Part shown: positions 7,761 through 15,949 of the stretch, piece after piece | Layout: the number at the start of each line of letters is the position of its first letter | How positions within the stretch are numbered: position 1 is the first letter of the stretch | Origin: Kineothrix sp. IPX-CK | GTDB taxonomy: Bacteria > Bacillota > Clostridia > Lachnospirales > Lachnospiraceae | Assembly (NCBI RefSeq): GCF_039134705.1 | Contig: NZ_CP146256.1 | Span: 1,302,001 to 1,366,000, forward strand | DNA: 64,000 nucleotides | Reading direction: 5' to 3' | Position numbers and translations under genes: made by a program | Notes under the pieces: model-generated | Told to the model about the DNA's origin: nothing | The model's input: only the letters and a program-made list of their open reading frames with translations | Database searches by the model: none

Positions 7761-9440
7761 TTGAAACGATTGATTTGTGCATTGCTTTTACTGGCAATGC
7801 TTTTTTCTTTGTCTGTTCCCGCTTTTGCCGCAGACCCCAACATTGACGGCGGCGGTGGCGGCATGAATCAGGGAACCAGTCAGAACTCATGGACGCCGGG
7901 ACGCGATGGTGTCCGTATCACGATTATTCGTGACAGCGACAACACACCAGTATCAACGCCAATTGATTTGTCGAATGGCTCAAATGGAGATATAGCTATT
8001 CATTTTCAATATCAAAGCAAAATCAGCTATAAAAATGGTTCTACACTGTCACCAAAGCAAAACGGCTACACATCTTTTAAGCCAGCAAACGCCATGCCCC
8101 GCATTATCAGCTCAAACGGCTCCAGCAACATTACAGCTATCCGAAACTATTTTTGTCGTGAAGGAACCATTCGGGACATAGCGAATGCCGCAGGCTTTGA
8201 CTATGACACCCTGATCGGCGGGGAGTACAAAATTCTTTTGGAGCCGATAGCGTATTTTAAGTACAACAGCGTTATGTTTGCCATGACTGCAACCGAAGCG
8301 GCTCTTTACAACAAACAGGTGGGAAACGGCCTGCGGAGCAAGATGGTATCCCTATCTCACAAAAATCTGCCGCTGTCCATGTTCCTTGAAACCCCGGATT
8401 TGGGCTTCCCTGCATGGGGTGGGTCTACCACACAGGCGCAGAATGATGAAACCATTATTGCAAACTTGGGGCTGGGCATTATCCGTTTTTCCGAGCCTGA
8501 CCCTGAACCGCCAAGGGAAAACAATGTGATTTACCGCTGTGATACCGAGGTGGTCACGGCTGTTACGCTTTCGACCGGTTCACAAAAAACGCCGGATAAT
8601 CCTGCATACGCACGGTTTTCCATCAACGGAAGCACCTATTCCCATAACAGTATCTATATCCCTGACGGCGGTTCGCAGCTTGCGTGGGTAAAATGGCGTA
8701 CCCCAAAGGAGCCGGGATATATCACGATTACCGTTTCCAGTAACTGCTCTGTGAGCAGCAGCGAGATTGTGGCACAAATTGTAGACCTCGATAAGAATCC
8801 TCCACCCGATCCGCAGGCCAATGACCGCAATGACGGGTTTTCTATCCCATCCAAGCCCAACAAGCCGAACGTGACTTCCCTGACATGGGGGGAATGGGAC
8901 TGCTGGTGGCATGAGTATTGGGTATGGCACAGCGGCGGCGAGGATGAGGATGGTTGGTGGGAAGATGAGGGATGGTGGGAATACGCCTGGCTCTCTTATT
9001 CGGCCAGCCTGACCGCAGAGATGCAGACCAAGCCGGATGCAAAATCGCCTACGGCTTCTGGCAAGACAATGAAAAGCGGATATGGACTAAATGCCAACGT
9101 GTCGGCACAGGTCCGTTCCTCCGCACCCAGCAGTCACATCACTGGTGCGCAGAACGTGGTGGCATACTTCCCTGAGTTTAACTATACGACTTATTGGAGG
9201 TTGCTCAAACGGCTGAATACCGGATATTCCAGTACCTTTGAATTTCAGAAAAACAAGTACAGCACCTATGGCCGCCCCTGCCACTTTTCCCCGGTTTGGT
9301 TTCCTGACGGACGATACACGACCTATGCGGAATGTATCGACGCATGGACACCGGCCGGAATGCTGCAAATCAACCTGACGGATGACTTGACCATTCGAGA
9401 TTCACTTTTCAGTGATTGGCATATTCGTCCGATAAAGTGA
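7761..9440 (+). CDS. Secreted surface protein of the element, 559 aa
   Basis: TTG start at 7761 with GGAGGTGAG 12 bases upstream. A clear signal peptide (KRLICALLLLAMLFSLSVPAFAA, cleavage after AFA) is followed by a Gly-rich linker and large beta-rich regions. A Trp-rich patch about residues 380-415 (WGEWDCWWHEYWVWHSGGED, then DGWWEDEGWWEYAW) is striking and might bind a surface ligand. No membrane anchor or sorting signal is visible. Position between Tad-like genes and VirB4 suggests it is an exported part of the conjugation or adhesion apparatus. I do not recognise a named family. Confidence 0.65.
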   Translation: MKRLICALLLLAMLFSLSVPAFAADPNIDGGGGGMNQGTSQNSWTPGRDGVRITIIRDSDNTPVSTPIDLSNGSNGDIAIHFQYQSKISYKNGSTLSPKQNGYTSFKPANAMPRIISSNGSSNITAIRNYFCREGTIRDIANAAGFDYDTLIGGEYKILLEPIAYFKYNSVMFAMTATEAALYNKQVGNGLRSKMVSLSHKNLPLSMFLETPDLGFPAWGGSTTQAQNDETIIANLGLGIIRFSEPDPEPPRENNVIYRCDTEVVTAVTLSTGSQKTPDNPAYARFSINGSTYSHNSIYIPDGGSQLAWVKWRTPKEPGYITITVSSNCSVSSSEIVAQIVDLDKNPPPDPQANDRNDGFSIPSKPNKPNVTSLTWGEWDCWWHEYWVWHSGGEDEDGWWEDEGWWEYAWLSYSASLTAEMQTKPDAKSPTASGKTMKSGYGLNANVSAQVRSSAPSSHITGAQNVVAYFPEFNYTTYWRLLKRLNTGYSSTFEFQKNKYSTYGRPCHFSPVWFPDGRYTTYAECIDAWTPAGMLQINLTDDLTIRDSLFSDWHIRPIK

Positions 9441-9448
9441 GGTGGCTT

Positions 9449-10090
9449 ATGGGAAACCGAGCAATTTACATCATTCGGGAAAGTGGCGAAAACAACTACT
9501 TTTCGGCTCACTATGGGGCTAATGCCTTATCCCCGCTATTGCGTATGCTTCAGGCGCAGGAGCTTCAAAAGACATTTTCTCCGTCACAGCCCATACACCG
9601 GGTTTTTGAACATTTGGACTATGCCGGACAATATCAGAATCCCCGGCTGGATGATGCGGATATGTTCTGCCAAAGGATTGCTCCCACAGAAATATCCCAA
9701 TACAATAAGTCTTATGCGGAGCGCAGCGAACTTGAAATGCGTATGGTATTTGACCTTGATCAGAATTGCTTTATGATGGAATACAACCCCAACTGCCCGT
9801 GGTATCGCACCATGGGCAGTTTTTCCATCGACCTTGATGTGGGGCTGGATAACGTGCGAAAGCTCCTTGCCCATGCGGAAGAACGAGGAATCGAGGATTT
9901 TGGCAGGATGCTTACCATCTATCAGCGCAGTACCGGCCTTGAGGAAAAGCTGGAGTCTGCCCGTGGAGATATGAGGCTGACGGAATACCTAAATTCACCG
10001 CAGGCACAGCAGGACAGAGAACGCTACCGGCGGCTGCTCGATCAGGAGGCTTTTGACGAGGAAGCCGCCGAAGAAATGGAGGAACGATAA
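9449..10090 (+). CDS. Conserved element protein of unknown function, 213 aa
   Basis: Start ATG at 9449 with GAGGTGG just upstream; an earlier in-frame start would overlap the preceding gene. The protein begins MGNRAIYIIRESGENNYFSAHYGANALSP and ends in a charged helix (QQDRERYRRLLDQEAFDEEAAEEMEER). No membrane segment, no nucleotide-binding motif. It abuts the split VirB4 genes, so it is probably a cytosolic component that works with them. Not recognised beyond that. Confidence 0.6.
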   Translation: MGNRAIYIIRESGENNYFSAHYGANALSPLLRMLQAQELQKTFSPSQPIHRVFEHLDYAGQYQNPRLDDADMFCQRIAPTEISQYNKSYAERSELEMRMVFDLDQNCFMMEYNPNCPWYRTMGSFSIDLDVGLDNVRKLLAHAEERGIEDFGRMLTIYQRSTGLEEKLESARGDMRLTEYLNSPQAQQDRERYRRLLDQEAFDEEAAEEMEER

Positions 10091-10786
10091 ATGGAGGGAC
10101 TTTTATTCCCGATTATTATGCTGACCGTCACCCTTGTGGGTGGCGGTCTTTTGCTTTTGTTCTTGAAAACGGCGAAGAAACGGCCGGTGTCAGACGAAAC
10201 AGCAATCGCCATTCAGACCGCACAGCAGTTTATCAACGTGCGGGATGTAAAAGACAAATACCTATACACCAAGGATGGCTTGGTATTGGTTTATCTGCGT
10301 GTCCATGCAATCAGCATTGATTTATACAGCAAAGCCGAAAAAAACAATCTAATCAAGCAGATCACCGCCGAGCTATCGGACATTCAGTACCCGTTCAAAT
10401 TTATGGCGGTAAGCCGCCCTGTAGATATTTCCCCCTTGATTTCCGATATGCAGGGAATGTTAAAAACCGCTGATGATAAGCGGAAAGAGCTTTTACGGCA
10501 GGAAATTTTGCAGATGAGCAGTTTTGCCCTGTCCGGCGAAATTGTAGAACGCCAGTTTTATATTTCTGTTTGGGATCGCTATGAGGACGGCGTGGAAAAG
10601 GATTTACTCAAACGGGCATCCCTGCTGGCGGAGAAGTTTACCACCAATGGAGTCGGCTGCGACATACTGACGGAAAAGGAAATCATGCGGCTTTTGAACC
10701 TTGTCAACAACCCCTCCTATACCCATTTAGAGGATACGGACTTTGAGGCCAGCATCCCCGCGCTAAAGGAGGATATTTATGCTTAA
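10091..10786 (+). CDS. VirB4/TraC N-terminal-like membrane protein
   Basis: A 231-residue protein starting one base after the previous stop. It has one N-terminal membrane helix (residues 4-25), then a domain resembling the N-terminal, non-ATPase part of VirB4/TrsE proteins (VRDVKDKYLYTKDGLVLVYLRVHAISIDLYSKAEKNNLIKQI, then QFYISVWDRYEDGVEKDLLKRASLLAEKF). The next gene begins with the remaining VirB4 part and overlaps by 8 bases, so a typical VirB4 appears to be split over two co-translated genes, with the N-terminal half anchored to the membrane. Confidence 0.65.
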   Translation: MEGLLFPIIMLTVTLVGGGLLLLFLKTAKKRPVSDETAIAIQTAQQFINVRDVKDKYLYTKDGLVLVYLRVHAISIDLYSKAEKNNLIKQITAELSDIQYPFKFMAVSRPVDISPLISDMQGMLKTADDKRKELLRQEILQMSSFALSGEIVERQFYISVWDRYEDGVEKDLLKRASLLAEKFTTNGVGCDILTEKEIMRLLNLVNNPSYTHLEDTDFEASIPALKEDIYA

Positions 10787-12617
10787 AAAACAAGCAGTAC
10801 AGGAACGTGATATTGTAAATTCAGCCCTGCTCAATGTGATTACCCCTGTGGGGCTGGAATTTACCAAGAACAGCCTTTCCGTGGGGGAAAACCTCGGTAA
10901 GATTTACGGCCTGATCCGTTATCCTCAAAAGGTGGAAACGGAGTGGCTTTCTAAAATAACCAATATCCCATCAACCATTGTATCCATTGGATTTAAGCCG
11001 GTGGACAATGCCACTCTCATCAACGCCATTTCCCGAAGCGTGGTACAGCAGAGAGGACTTGCGGAAGGAGCCAAAGACCCCTTATCGCGCCAGCGTGCGG
11101 AAAAGGCTGCCGAGGACGGCGAAAAAATCATCATGCAGATTGACCGTGAGGGGGAAACCGTGGGGCTGATGAGTGTATCCGTCATGCCGATTTCTAAGGA
11201 CGAGCGTACTTTCAAAAAGGTATGCCGCCGTGCGGAGAGTATCATCAGTGTTCTCAAATGCAAAATGCGGGTCATTCCCAATCTGCAAAAAGAGTGCTTT
11301 CAGCATATTTCTCCGTCTTTTCCCACCAATGGAAAAATCGAAAGTATCCTGCAAAAAATCGTACCGCTTTCCACCTTCGTAGGCGGCTTTCCCTTTGCCA
11401 GCTCCGGTTTCAATGATGGAGAGGGTTACTACCTTGCACTGGACGCCAGCGGCAGCCTTGTTATTGTTGACATCTGGCGGCGCGGCAGCGATAGGACAAA
11501 CAGCAACTTTGTCATCATGGGCAATTCCGGGGTAGGCAAAAGCACCGCCATCAAGCATATTATCATGTCGGAATACATGAAAGGCACAAAAATTATTGTA
11601 ATCGATCCTGAAAGCGAATATAAAGACCTCTGCTATAATCTCGGCTGCGGCGGCGATTGGGTCAACGCTGTGGGAGGCGCCGGTGGCCGTTTTAATCCTC
11701 TCCAGGTCCGTCCATCTCCCCGTGATGATGAGCAGGAAAAGGAAGCTGACAGGCTGTACCGTGATGAAGGCTACGGCATGAATGACCTGGCTCTCCACAT
11801 GAAGAACCTTGAAATTTTCTTCAGCCTTTACATTCCGTCACTGACCGATATGCAAAAGGCGGTTCTCAAAAAGAGCCTTGTGGAGTTGTACCGCAATTTC
11901 AATATCACATGGGACACTGATGTGGCGGCACTTTCTCCAGAGGACTTTCCCATCTTTTCCGACCTCTATAAGCTGGTAAAGGAAAAAGCGGATACCGAAC
12001 AGGACAGGCAGGCTTATGCCGATCTCTCCCTGCTGCTCTATGACATTGCCGAAGGTTCCGACAGCTTCATTTGGAATGGTCACACCACTATTACGAGCGA
12101 AAGCCAATTCGTTTGTCTGGATACAAATGCACTGCAAGGAACCAGCGATAATGTTAAACGAACACAGTATTTTAATCTCCTGACCTACTGCTGGGAGCAG
12201 ATGAGTCGGAACCGGGAGGAACGAGTGCTTTTGATTTGTGACGAGGCTTATTTGATGATTGACCAAAAAGTGCCGCAATCCCTCGTTTATCTGAGAAACG
12301 CCATGAAGCGTGCCAGAAAGTATGAAGCAGCCTTGGCTATTATCTCCCACAGCGTTATTGACTTCCTCTCTGAAAGCATCAAGCAGTATGGGCAGGCTCT
12401 CCTTGATATTCCTTGCTACAAGCTCCTGATGGGAACAGACGGCCCCAATCTAAAAGAAACGGCCAAGCTATACGACCTCACCGAAGCAGAACAGGAACTT
12501 TTGCTGGCTCGGAAGCGAGGACACGCACTCTTTATGGTGGGTGCAAAGCGCCTGCATATTAACTTTGAGATTCCGGATTACAAGATGATGTATATGGGTA
12601 AGGCGGGTGGGCGCTGA
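10779..12617 (+). CDS. virB4: VirB4-family conjugation ATPase
   Basis: A 612-residue AAA+-type ATPase that energises type IV secretion. Walker A GNSGVGKST spans residues 248-256 (K254); Walker B is VLLICDEAYLMID with D488/E489. A VirB4 hallmark, CLDTNALQGTSDNVKRTQYFNLLTYCWEQ, lies between them, and the late RNAMKRARKYEAALAIISHSV segment is family-typical. It starts inside the preceding gene (ATG at 10779, AAAGGAGG upstream). With no VirD4 or relaxase in the window, the coupling protein and DNA-processing genes would have to lie to the left. Confidence 0.9.
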   Translation: MLKKQAVQERDIVNSALLNVITPVGLEFTKNSLSVGENLGKIYGLIRYPQKVETEWLSKITNIPSTIVSIGFKPVDNATLINAISRSVVQQRGLAEGAKDPLSRQRAEKAAEDGEKIIMQIDREGETVGLMSVSVMPISKDERTFKKVCRRAESIISVLKCKMRVIPNLQKECFQHISPSFPTNGKIESILQKIVPLSTFVGGFPFASSGFNDGEGYYLALDASGSLVIVDIWRRGSDRTNSNFVIMGNSGVGKSTAIKHIIMSEYMKGTKIIVIDPESEYKDLCYNLGCGGDWVNAVGGAGGRFNPLQVRPSPRDDEQEKEADRLYRDEGYGMNDLALHMKNLEIFFSLYIPSLTDMQKAVLKKSLVELYRNFNITWDTDVAALSPEDFPIFSDLYKLVKEKADTEQDRQAYADLSLLLYDIAEGSDSFIWNGHTTITSESQFVCLDTNALQGTSDNVKRTQYFNLLTYCWEQMSRNREERVLLICDEAYLMIDQKVPQSLVYLRNAMKRARKYEAALAIISHSVIDFLSESIKQYGQALLDIPCYKLLMGTDGPNLKETAKLYDLTEAEQELLLARKRGHALFMVGAKRLHINFEIPDYKMMYMGKAGGR

Positions 12618-13441
12618 TGGCAGTAGACCCATTGACCGCAAAAATATTGACACAGATAGCGGCTCAGGCCGCAACCGATGAGCAGGCACGGAAGCGCCTG
12701 CTCATTATTATTTTGGTCCCGGCAGTTACCTTTTTAATGCTCATTGCCTTAATCCTCTACCTGATTACCAGTCCATTTTCCGTACTGGCGCAGTGGCTGA
12801 TCGGTGATGAATTGTCGGTGGTGGAGGATTTTCAAAAGGAGTATGGCTACAATCAGATGTTGGGTATTCACGAACAGGATTATATGGATGGCATCGGGCA
12901 GTCCTACGAAGGAATTGTGTTTACAGACGGCGGCATGGAGGTGGTTTACTACAACCAGCTTGATGAACGCTGGGCGAACACCATGTATGGAACATCCGGC
13001 ACCATCGGGGAGGGCGGCTGCGGTCCAACAGCTATGTCGATTGCCATATCCACCTTGACAGGAGAACCCCATGATCCCGTGGAACTGGCAAACTGGTCCG
13101 TGGCAAACGGACACCGCTGCGAAGGTAACGGCTCCTATCACAGCCTGATACCAGCAGCCGCTAAAGGATATGGACTATCCTGCAAAGGGAATTTGTCCGC
13201 ACAGGATATTGTGGATACCCTTTCGTCCGGCAAGCTGGTGGTTGCCATTATGAGCAAGGGGCATTTTACAAACAGCGGGCACTTTATCGTCCTCCGGGGT
13301 GTTACCAGCGAGGGGAAAATCCTTGTGGCTGACCCTGCCAGCCACAAACGCAGCCAACAGGAGTGGGATCTGTCACTGATAATAAACGAGGCTCGGAAAG
13401 GCGCCGCCGCAGGAGGCCCATTTTGGGCGATTGGAAACTGA
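12617..13441 (+). CDS. Membrane-anchored C39-like cysteine peptidase
   Basis: A 274-residue protein with a cytoplasmic N-terminus, one membrane helix (about residues 33-58) and an extracellular peptidase-C39-like domain: YNQLDERWANTMYG, then GEGGCGPTAMSIAIS with the probable nucleophile C135, GHFIVLRGV with H222 and VADPAS with D239. These three residues form a plausible triad. ATG overlaps the virB4 stop. In conjugative elements of Gram-positive bacteria, anchored wall hydrolases or peptidases open the cell wall for the channel; which bond this one cleaves is not clear from the sequence. Confidence 0.75.
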   Translation: MAVDPLTAKILTQIAAQAATDEQARKRLLIIILVPAVTFLMLIALILYLITSPFSVLAQWLIGDELSVVEDFQKEYGYNQMLGIHEQDYMDGIGQSYEGIVFTDGGMEVVYYNQLDERWANTMYGTSGTIGEGGCGPTAMSIAISTLTGEPHDPVELANWSVANGHRCEGNGSYHSLIPAAAKGYGLSCKGNLSAQDIVDTLSSGKLVVAIMSKGHFTNSGHFIVLRGVTSEGKILVADPASHKRSQQEWDLSLIINEARKGAAAGGPFWAIGN

Positions 13442-13455
13442 CAGGGAGGCTAAAC

Positions 13456-14460
13456 ATGATTTTATATCTTTCATCTACGCAGCACACCAATCTGCTGGAT
13501 TTTACCGGCTTGTATCATGCTGACAGTGAAATGCCCATCAAAAAAATGGTGGGCAATTTTGTTCTGAAGCAATTTATTGTCTATGATATGCGGAACTTTT
13601 CCCATGTGACCGAAGTTGTTCTGGATCGTGTTGCCTTTGGGGACAGCGATGAAGAATTTGCCGAGGCCATAGAAGAATTTCTGACCATGTATAACCCTCG
13701 CATTAGCGTAATCTGCGAGGGGCTTGCGGAGAATAGTCCTCTATTCCGTTCTCTGCTGGAAAGCGGTGTGGGCAATATCGTCTGCTCTACTGATATTGCG
13801 GAAATCCAGCTTGAGATTTTAGAGTGCCTGAGTAAACAGGGCATGGTGCGTTACGCTGCCAAGGAGAGAACGAAAAAAACAGGATGCAGGAAAACCTATC
13901 GTTTTGACTGTGAGAATGTCCATATCGCCGTGCTTTCCTCACAGCCGAGAATGGGAGCAACCACAACCGCAATCGGTCTTTGTGCGTGGCTGGCGGCTGT
14001 GGGGGCTTCTGTCTGCTATGTGGAGGAAAGTGAAAGCAGTATTTTAACCGCCATGGCTGCCGCCTATGAAATGGAACAGACCGGGGAGGGTTGGCGGCTG
14101 GATGGAGTCCGGTACGGTATGGAACCATCGGCAGAGCCTGTGAACTTTATCGTCCATGATTTTGGCTATCAGCCAAATCCAAATGAAAGGGCGAATGGTG
14201 TGGGACTGCTGCTCATCGTATGCGGCACAAAGCCTTATGAGTTGCCCAATTCTATGCGGTTTTTGAAACGATTGGAAGCCGCAGATGCCTATGTACTCTG
14301 CCCCTTTACCCATGAAGCCGTCAGGAGTGACTATGCGGCTATTCTGCAAAGTGATTTTCACAAGGTGCTGTTTTTGGACTATCAGCCTGAACCTACGGAC
14401 GGCATGAGTAATTCCAAACAGTACAAAACGATGATGACAAAGTATATCGCCGGGGCATAA
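13456..14460 (+). CDS. CpaE/ParA-like protein with degenerate P-loop
   Basis: ATG at 13456 with GGGAGG 7 bases upstream. The 334-residue protein has an N-terminal receiver-like or CpaE-like region (about residues 1-135) and a C-terminal ParA-like region beginning NVHIAVLSSQPRMGATTTAIGL. Where an active P-loop has GKT/GKTT, this one reads GATTT, so the catalytic lysine is missing and ATP hydrolysis is doubtful. Fold and length still fit the CpaE/TadZ family, in which atypical Walker motifs are known. It is the second such protein in the cluster (compare 695), suggesting a pair of positioning factors. Confidence 0.65.
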   Translation: MILYLSSTQHTNLLDFTGLYHADSEMPIKKMVGNFVLKQFIVYDMRNFSHVTEVVLDRVAFGDSDEEFAEAIEEFLTMYNPRISVICEGLAENSPLFRSLLESGVGNIVCSTDIAEIQLEILECLSKQGMVRYAAKERTKKTGCRKTYRFDCENVHIAVLSSQPRMGATTTAIGLCAWLAAVGASVCYVEESESSILTAMAAAYEMEQTGEGWRLDGVRYGMEPSAEPVNFIVHDFGYQPNPNERANGVGLLLIVCGTKPYELPNSMRFLKRLEAADAYVLCPFTHEAVRSDYAAILQSDFHKVLFLDYQPEPTDGMSNSKQYKTMMTKYIAGA

Positions 14461-14470
14461 CGCCCCGGCG
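14448..14470 (+). other. GC-rich hairpin at gene junction
   Basis: Nine-bp perfect stem (14448-14456 with 14462-14470) overlapping the stop of the upstream gene and lying just before the AAGGAGG of the next. There is no T-run, so it may tune mRNA stability or translation rather than terminate. Confidence 0.45.
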
Positions 14471-14484
14471 TAAGGAGGATTTCG

Positions 14485-15117
14485 ATGATGACCAAGCAAG
14501 CTGAACTGAAAAAACAGGCGTATGCCAGCAATCTGAAAAGCCGTGCGCTTTCCGTGTTGATTTACCTGATTGACCGGTCCAACAAAGACCTGACCTGTTT
14601 TCCGGCCATCCCGACCATGGCCAAGCAGCTTCATATATCTGTATCTACGGTAAAGCGTGCCCTAAAGGAGCTGGCTGACGCAGGCTACATTCAAAAGGAA
14701 GCACGTTTTCGTGAAAGAAACCGTGGGCAAAGCTCTAACCTGTATATCCTGCTTTTTGTAGAGCAGATGCCTATGCCCGACAACGATAATACCCTCGCAC
14801 ATGAGGATTACATAGAGCCTGCCATTACAGGATCAGTGACAGGTGAGTATAAGGCCGAGGTGATACATATCACCTTTGATACCTTGAAAAGTGAAACGCA
14901 AGAGAAACAGATAACCACAGAGGCGAGAACTGAGCTTGTTTCTACCGCACGTTCCACAAAGAAAAAAACAACCACCCCCGTTCATTCTGAAATATCAGGA
15001 ATGCCGACCTTCCATCATTTATCAGACAAAATAAGAGAAGCGGCAGGGCAGTTTCTTCCTTGCTTTACATCTGCTTTTCAGTGGACGGGGGTGGGGGTCA
15101 TTTTGCAGCCCCCTTGA
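14485..15117 (+). CDS. Winged-helix DNA-binding protein (HTH_36-like)
   Basis: A 210-residue protein with an N-terminal winged helix-turn-helix: RALSVLIYLIDRSN, FPAIPTMAKQLHISVSTVKRALKELADAGYIQKE, then the wing with RERNRGQSSNLY. Such domains occur in replication-initiator-like and regulatory proteins of plasmids and integrative elements. The C-terminal half is low in recognisable structure and ends TGVGVILQPP. AAGGAGG precedes ATG 14485. It is the last gene of the left transfer block, behind a GC-rich hairpin. Probably regulates transfer or replication genes; inferred. Confidence 0.65.
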   Translation: MMTKQAELKKQAYASNLKSRALSVLIYLIDRSNKDLTCFPAIPTMAKQLHISVSTVKRALKELADAGYIQKEARFRERNRGQSSNLYILLFVEQMPMPDNDNTLAHEDYIEPAITGSVTGEYKAEVIHITFDTLKSETQEKQITTEARTELVSTARSTKKKTTTPVHSEISGMPTFHHLSDKIREAAGQFLPCFTSAFQWTGVGVILQPP

Positions 15118-15143
15118 ACTACTCATGTGAACTGGTATAAATA

Positions 15144-15197
15144 GCGGAAAATAAGTATTTACATACTTGCTTTAGATAATCATTTCCCGCTTTTTTT
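15144..15197 (+). terminator. Probable terminator between convergent genes
   Basis: Outer stem 15144-15152 with 15182-15190 (one mismatch), an inner AAGTA/TACTT stem, then seven T. It separates the + strand transfer block from the minus-strand TetR gene. Confidence 0.6.
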
Positions 15198-15216
15198 CTC
15201 ATCCGTTATGAGAGTC

Positions 15217-15774
15217 TCACTCCCCCCAAACCAGCAGCCGGATCGCCCCGAACTGCACCGAAAAGCTCTCCCTTGATTTTTTCAGGATATAGTCATTTAC
15301 CGTGCTGTTGAGCAGAAAGGCCGCTCCGGTCGCCGCCTCCTGCGTCAGTCCTTGCCTTTCCCGCAGCAGCCCTGCCACCTCCATGATATGCTCCTCCACC
15401 TGACGTCCGCTCTCATCCATCATGGCGCAGTAGGTCGGGTGCGCCATCACCTGCAATAAAAACCGACAGATGTCAATCACACTGTCGATGTATTGCAGTA
15501 TCCGGTCGGGCATTTCCTCCGGCCGGTCGATGCAGCGAAAAATAATACCGGTCAGCTCTCGCTGAATCCGTTCATGATAGTGTAGGGTACACTGGCGAAT
15601 GATGTCGTCCTTGTCCTCAAAATATTGGTATAACAGCGCCAGAGATACACCGGCGGCAGGCGCCAGCTTTCGCATAAACGCCCCGTCCAGTCCCTGCTCA
15701 CAAAATATCTTCATAAAACAGGGAATCATCGAGAGTTTCCTTTCCTCTCGTTTGCTTTTATTTTTTTCACTCAC
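15217..15774 (-). CDS. TetR-family transcriptional regulator
   Basis: A 185-residue regulator with the TetR N-terminal helix-turn-helix (KIFCEQGLDGAFMRKLAPAAGVSLALLYQYFEDKDDIIRQC) and a ligand-binding C-terminal helical domain. It is divergent from the histidine kinase gene; a promoter and a TAAACG-N2-CGTTTA palindrome lie between them, so it probably represses the kinase/regulator operon and perhaps itself. Ligand unknown. Confidence 0.85.
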   Translation of the reverse strand: MSEKNKSKREERKLSMIPCFMKIFCEQGLDGAFMRKLAPAAGVSLALLYQYFEDKDDIIRQCTLHYHERIQRELTGIIFRCIDRPEEMPDRILQYIDSVIDICRFLLQVMAHPTYCAMMDESGRQVEEHIMEVAGLLRERQGLTQEAATGAAFLLNSTVNDYILKKSRESFSVQFGAIRLLVWGE

Positions 15775-15858
15775 GACATTCCCTCCTATTTTTTTATTCT
15801 AACATATCAACCGAAAAAAGCCTATGCTTTCAGGTGCAAAATATCGACGGCCAAATGA

Positions 15859-15908
15859 TTGACGGAAACGGTACTTCCCTGTATAATTAAAACATAAACG
15901 CTCGTTTA
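15859..15908 (+). promoter_or_regulatory. Promoter plus candidate TetR operator
   Basis: TTGACG at 15859-15864, 17-base spacer, TATAAT at 15882-15887, then a 6-2-6 palindrome TAAACG-CT-CGTTTA at 15895-15908 over the expected transcription start. Probably the operator of the divergent TetR protein. Confidence 0.6.
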
Positions 15909-15949
15909 CAAAATATTTTAAGTAAAGAATGGATGGAGGTAAAAGCACT

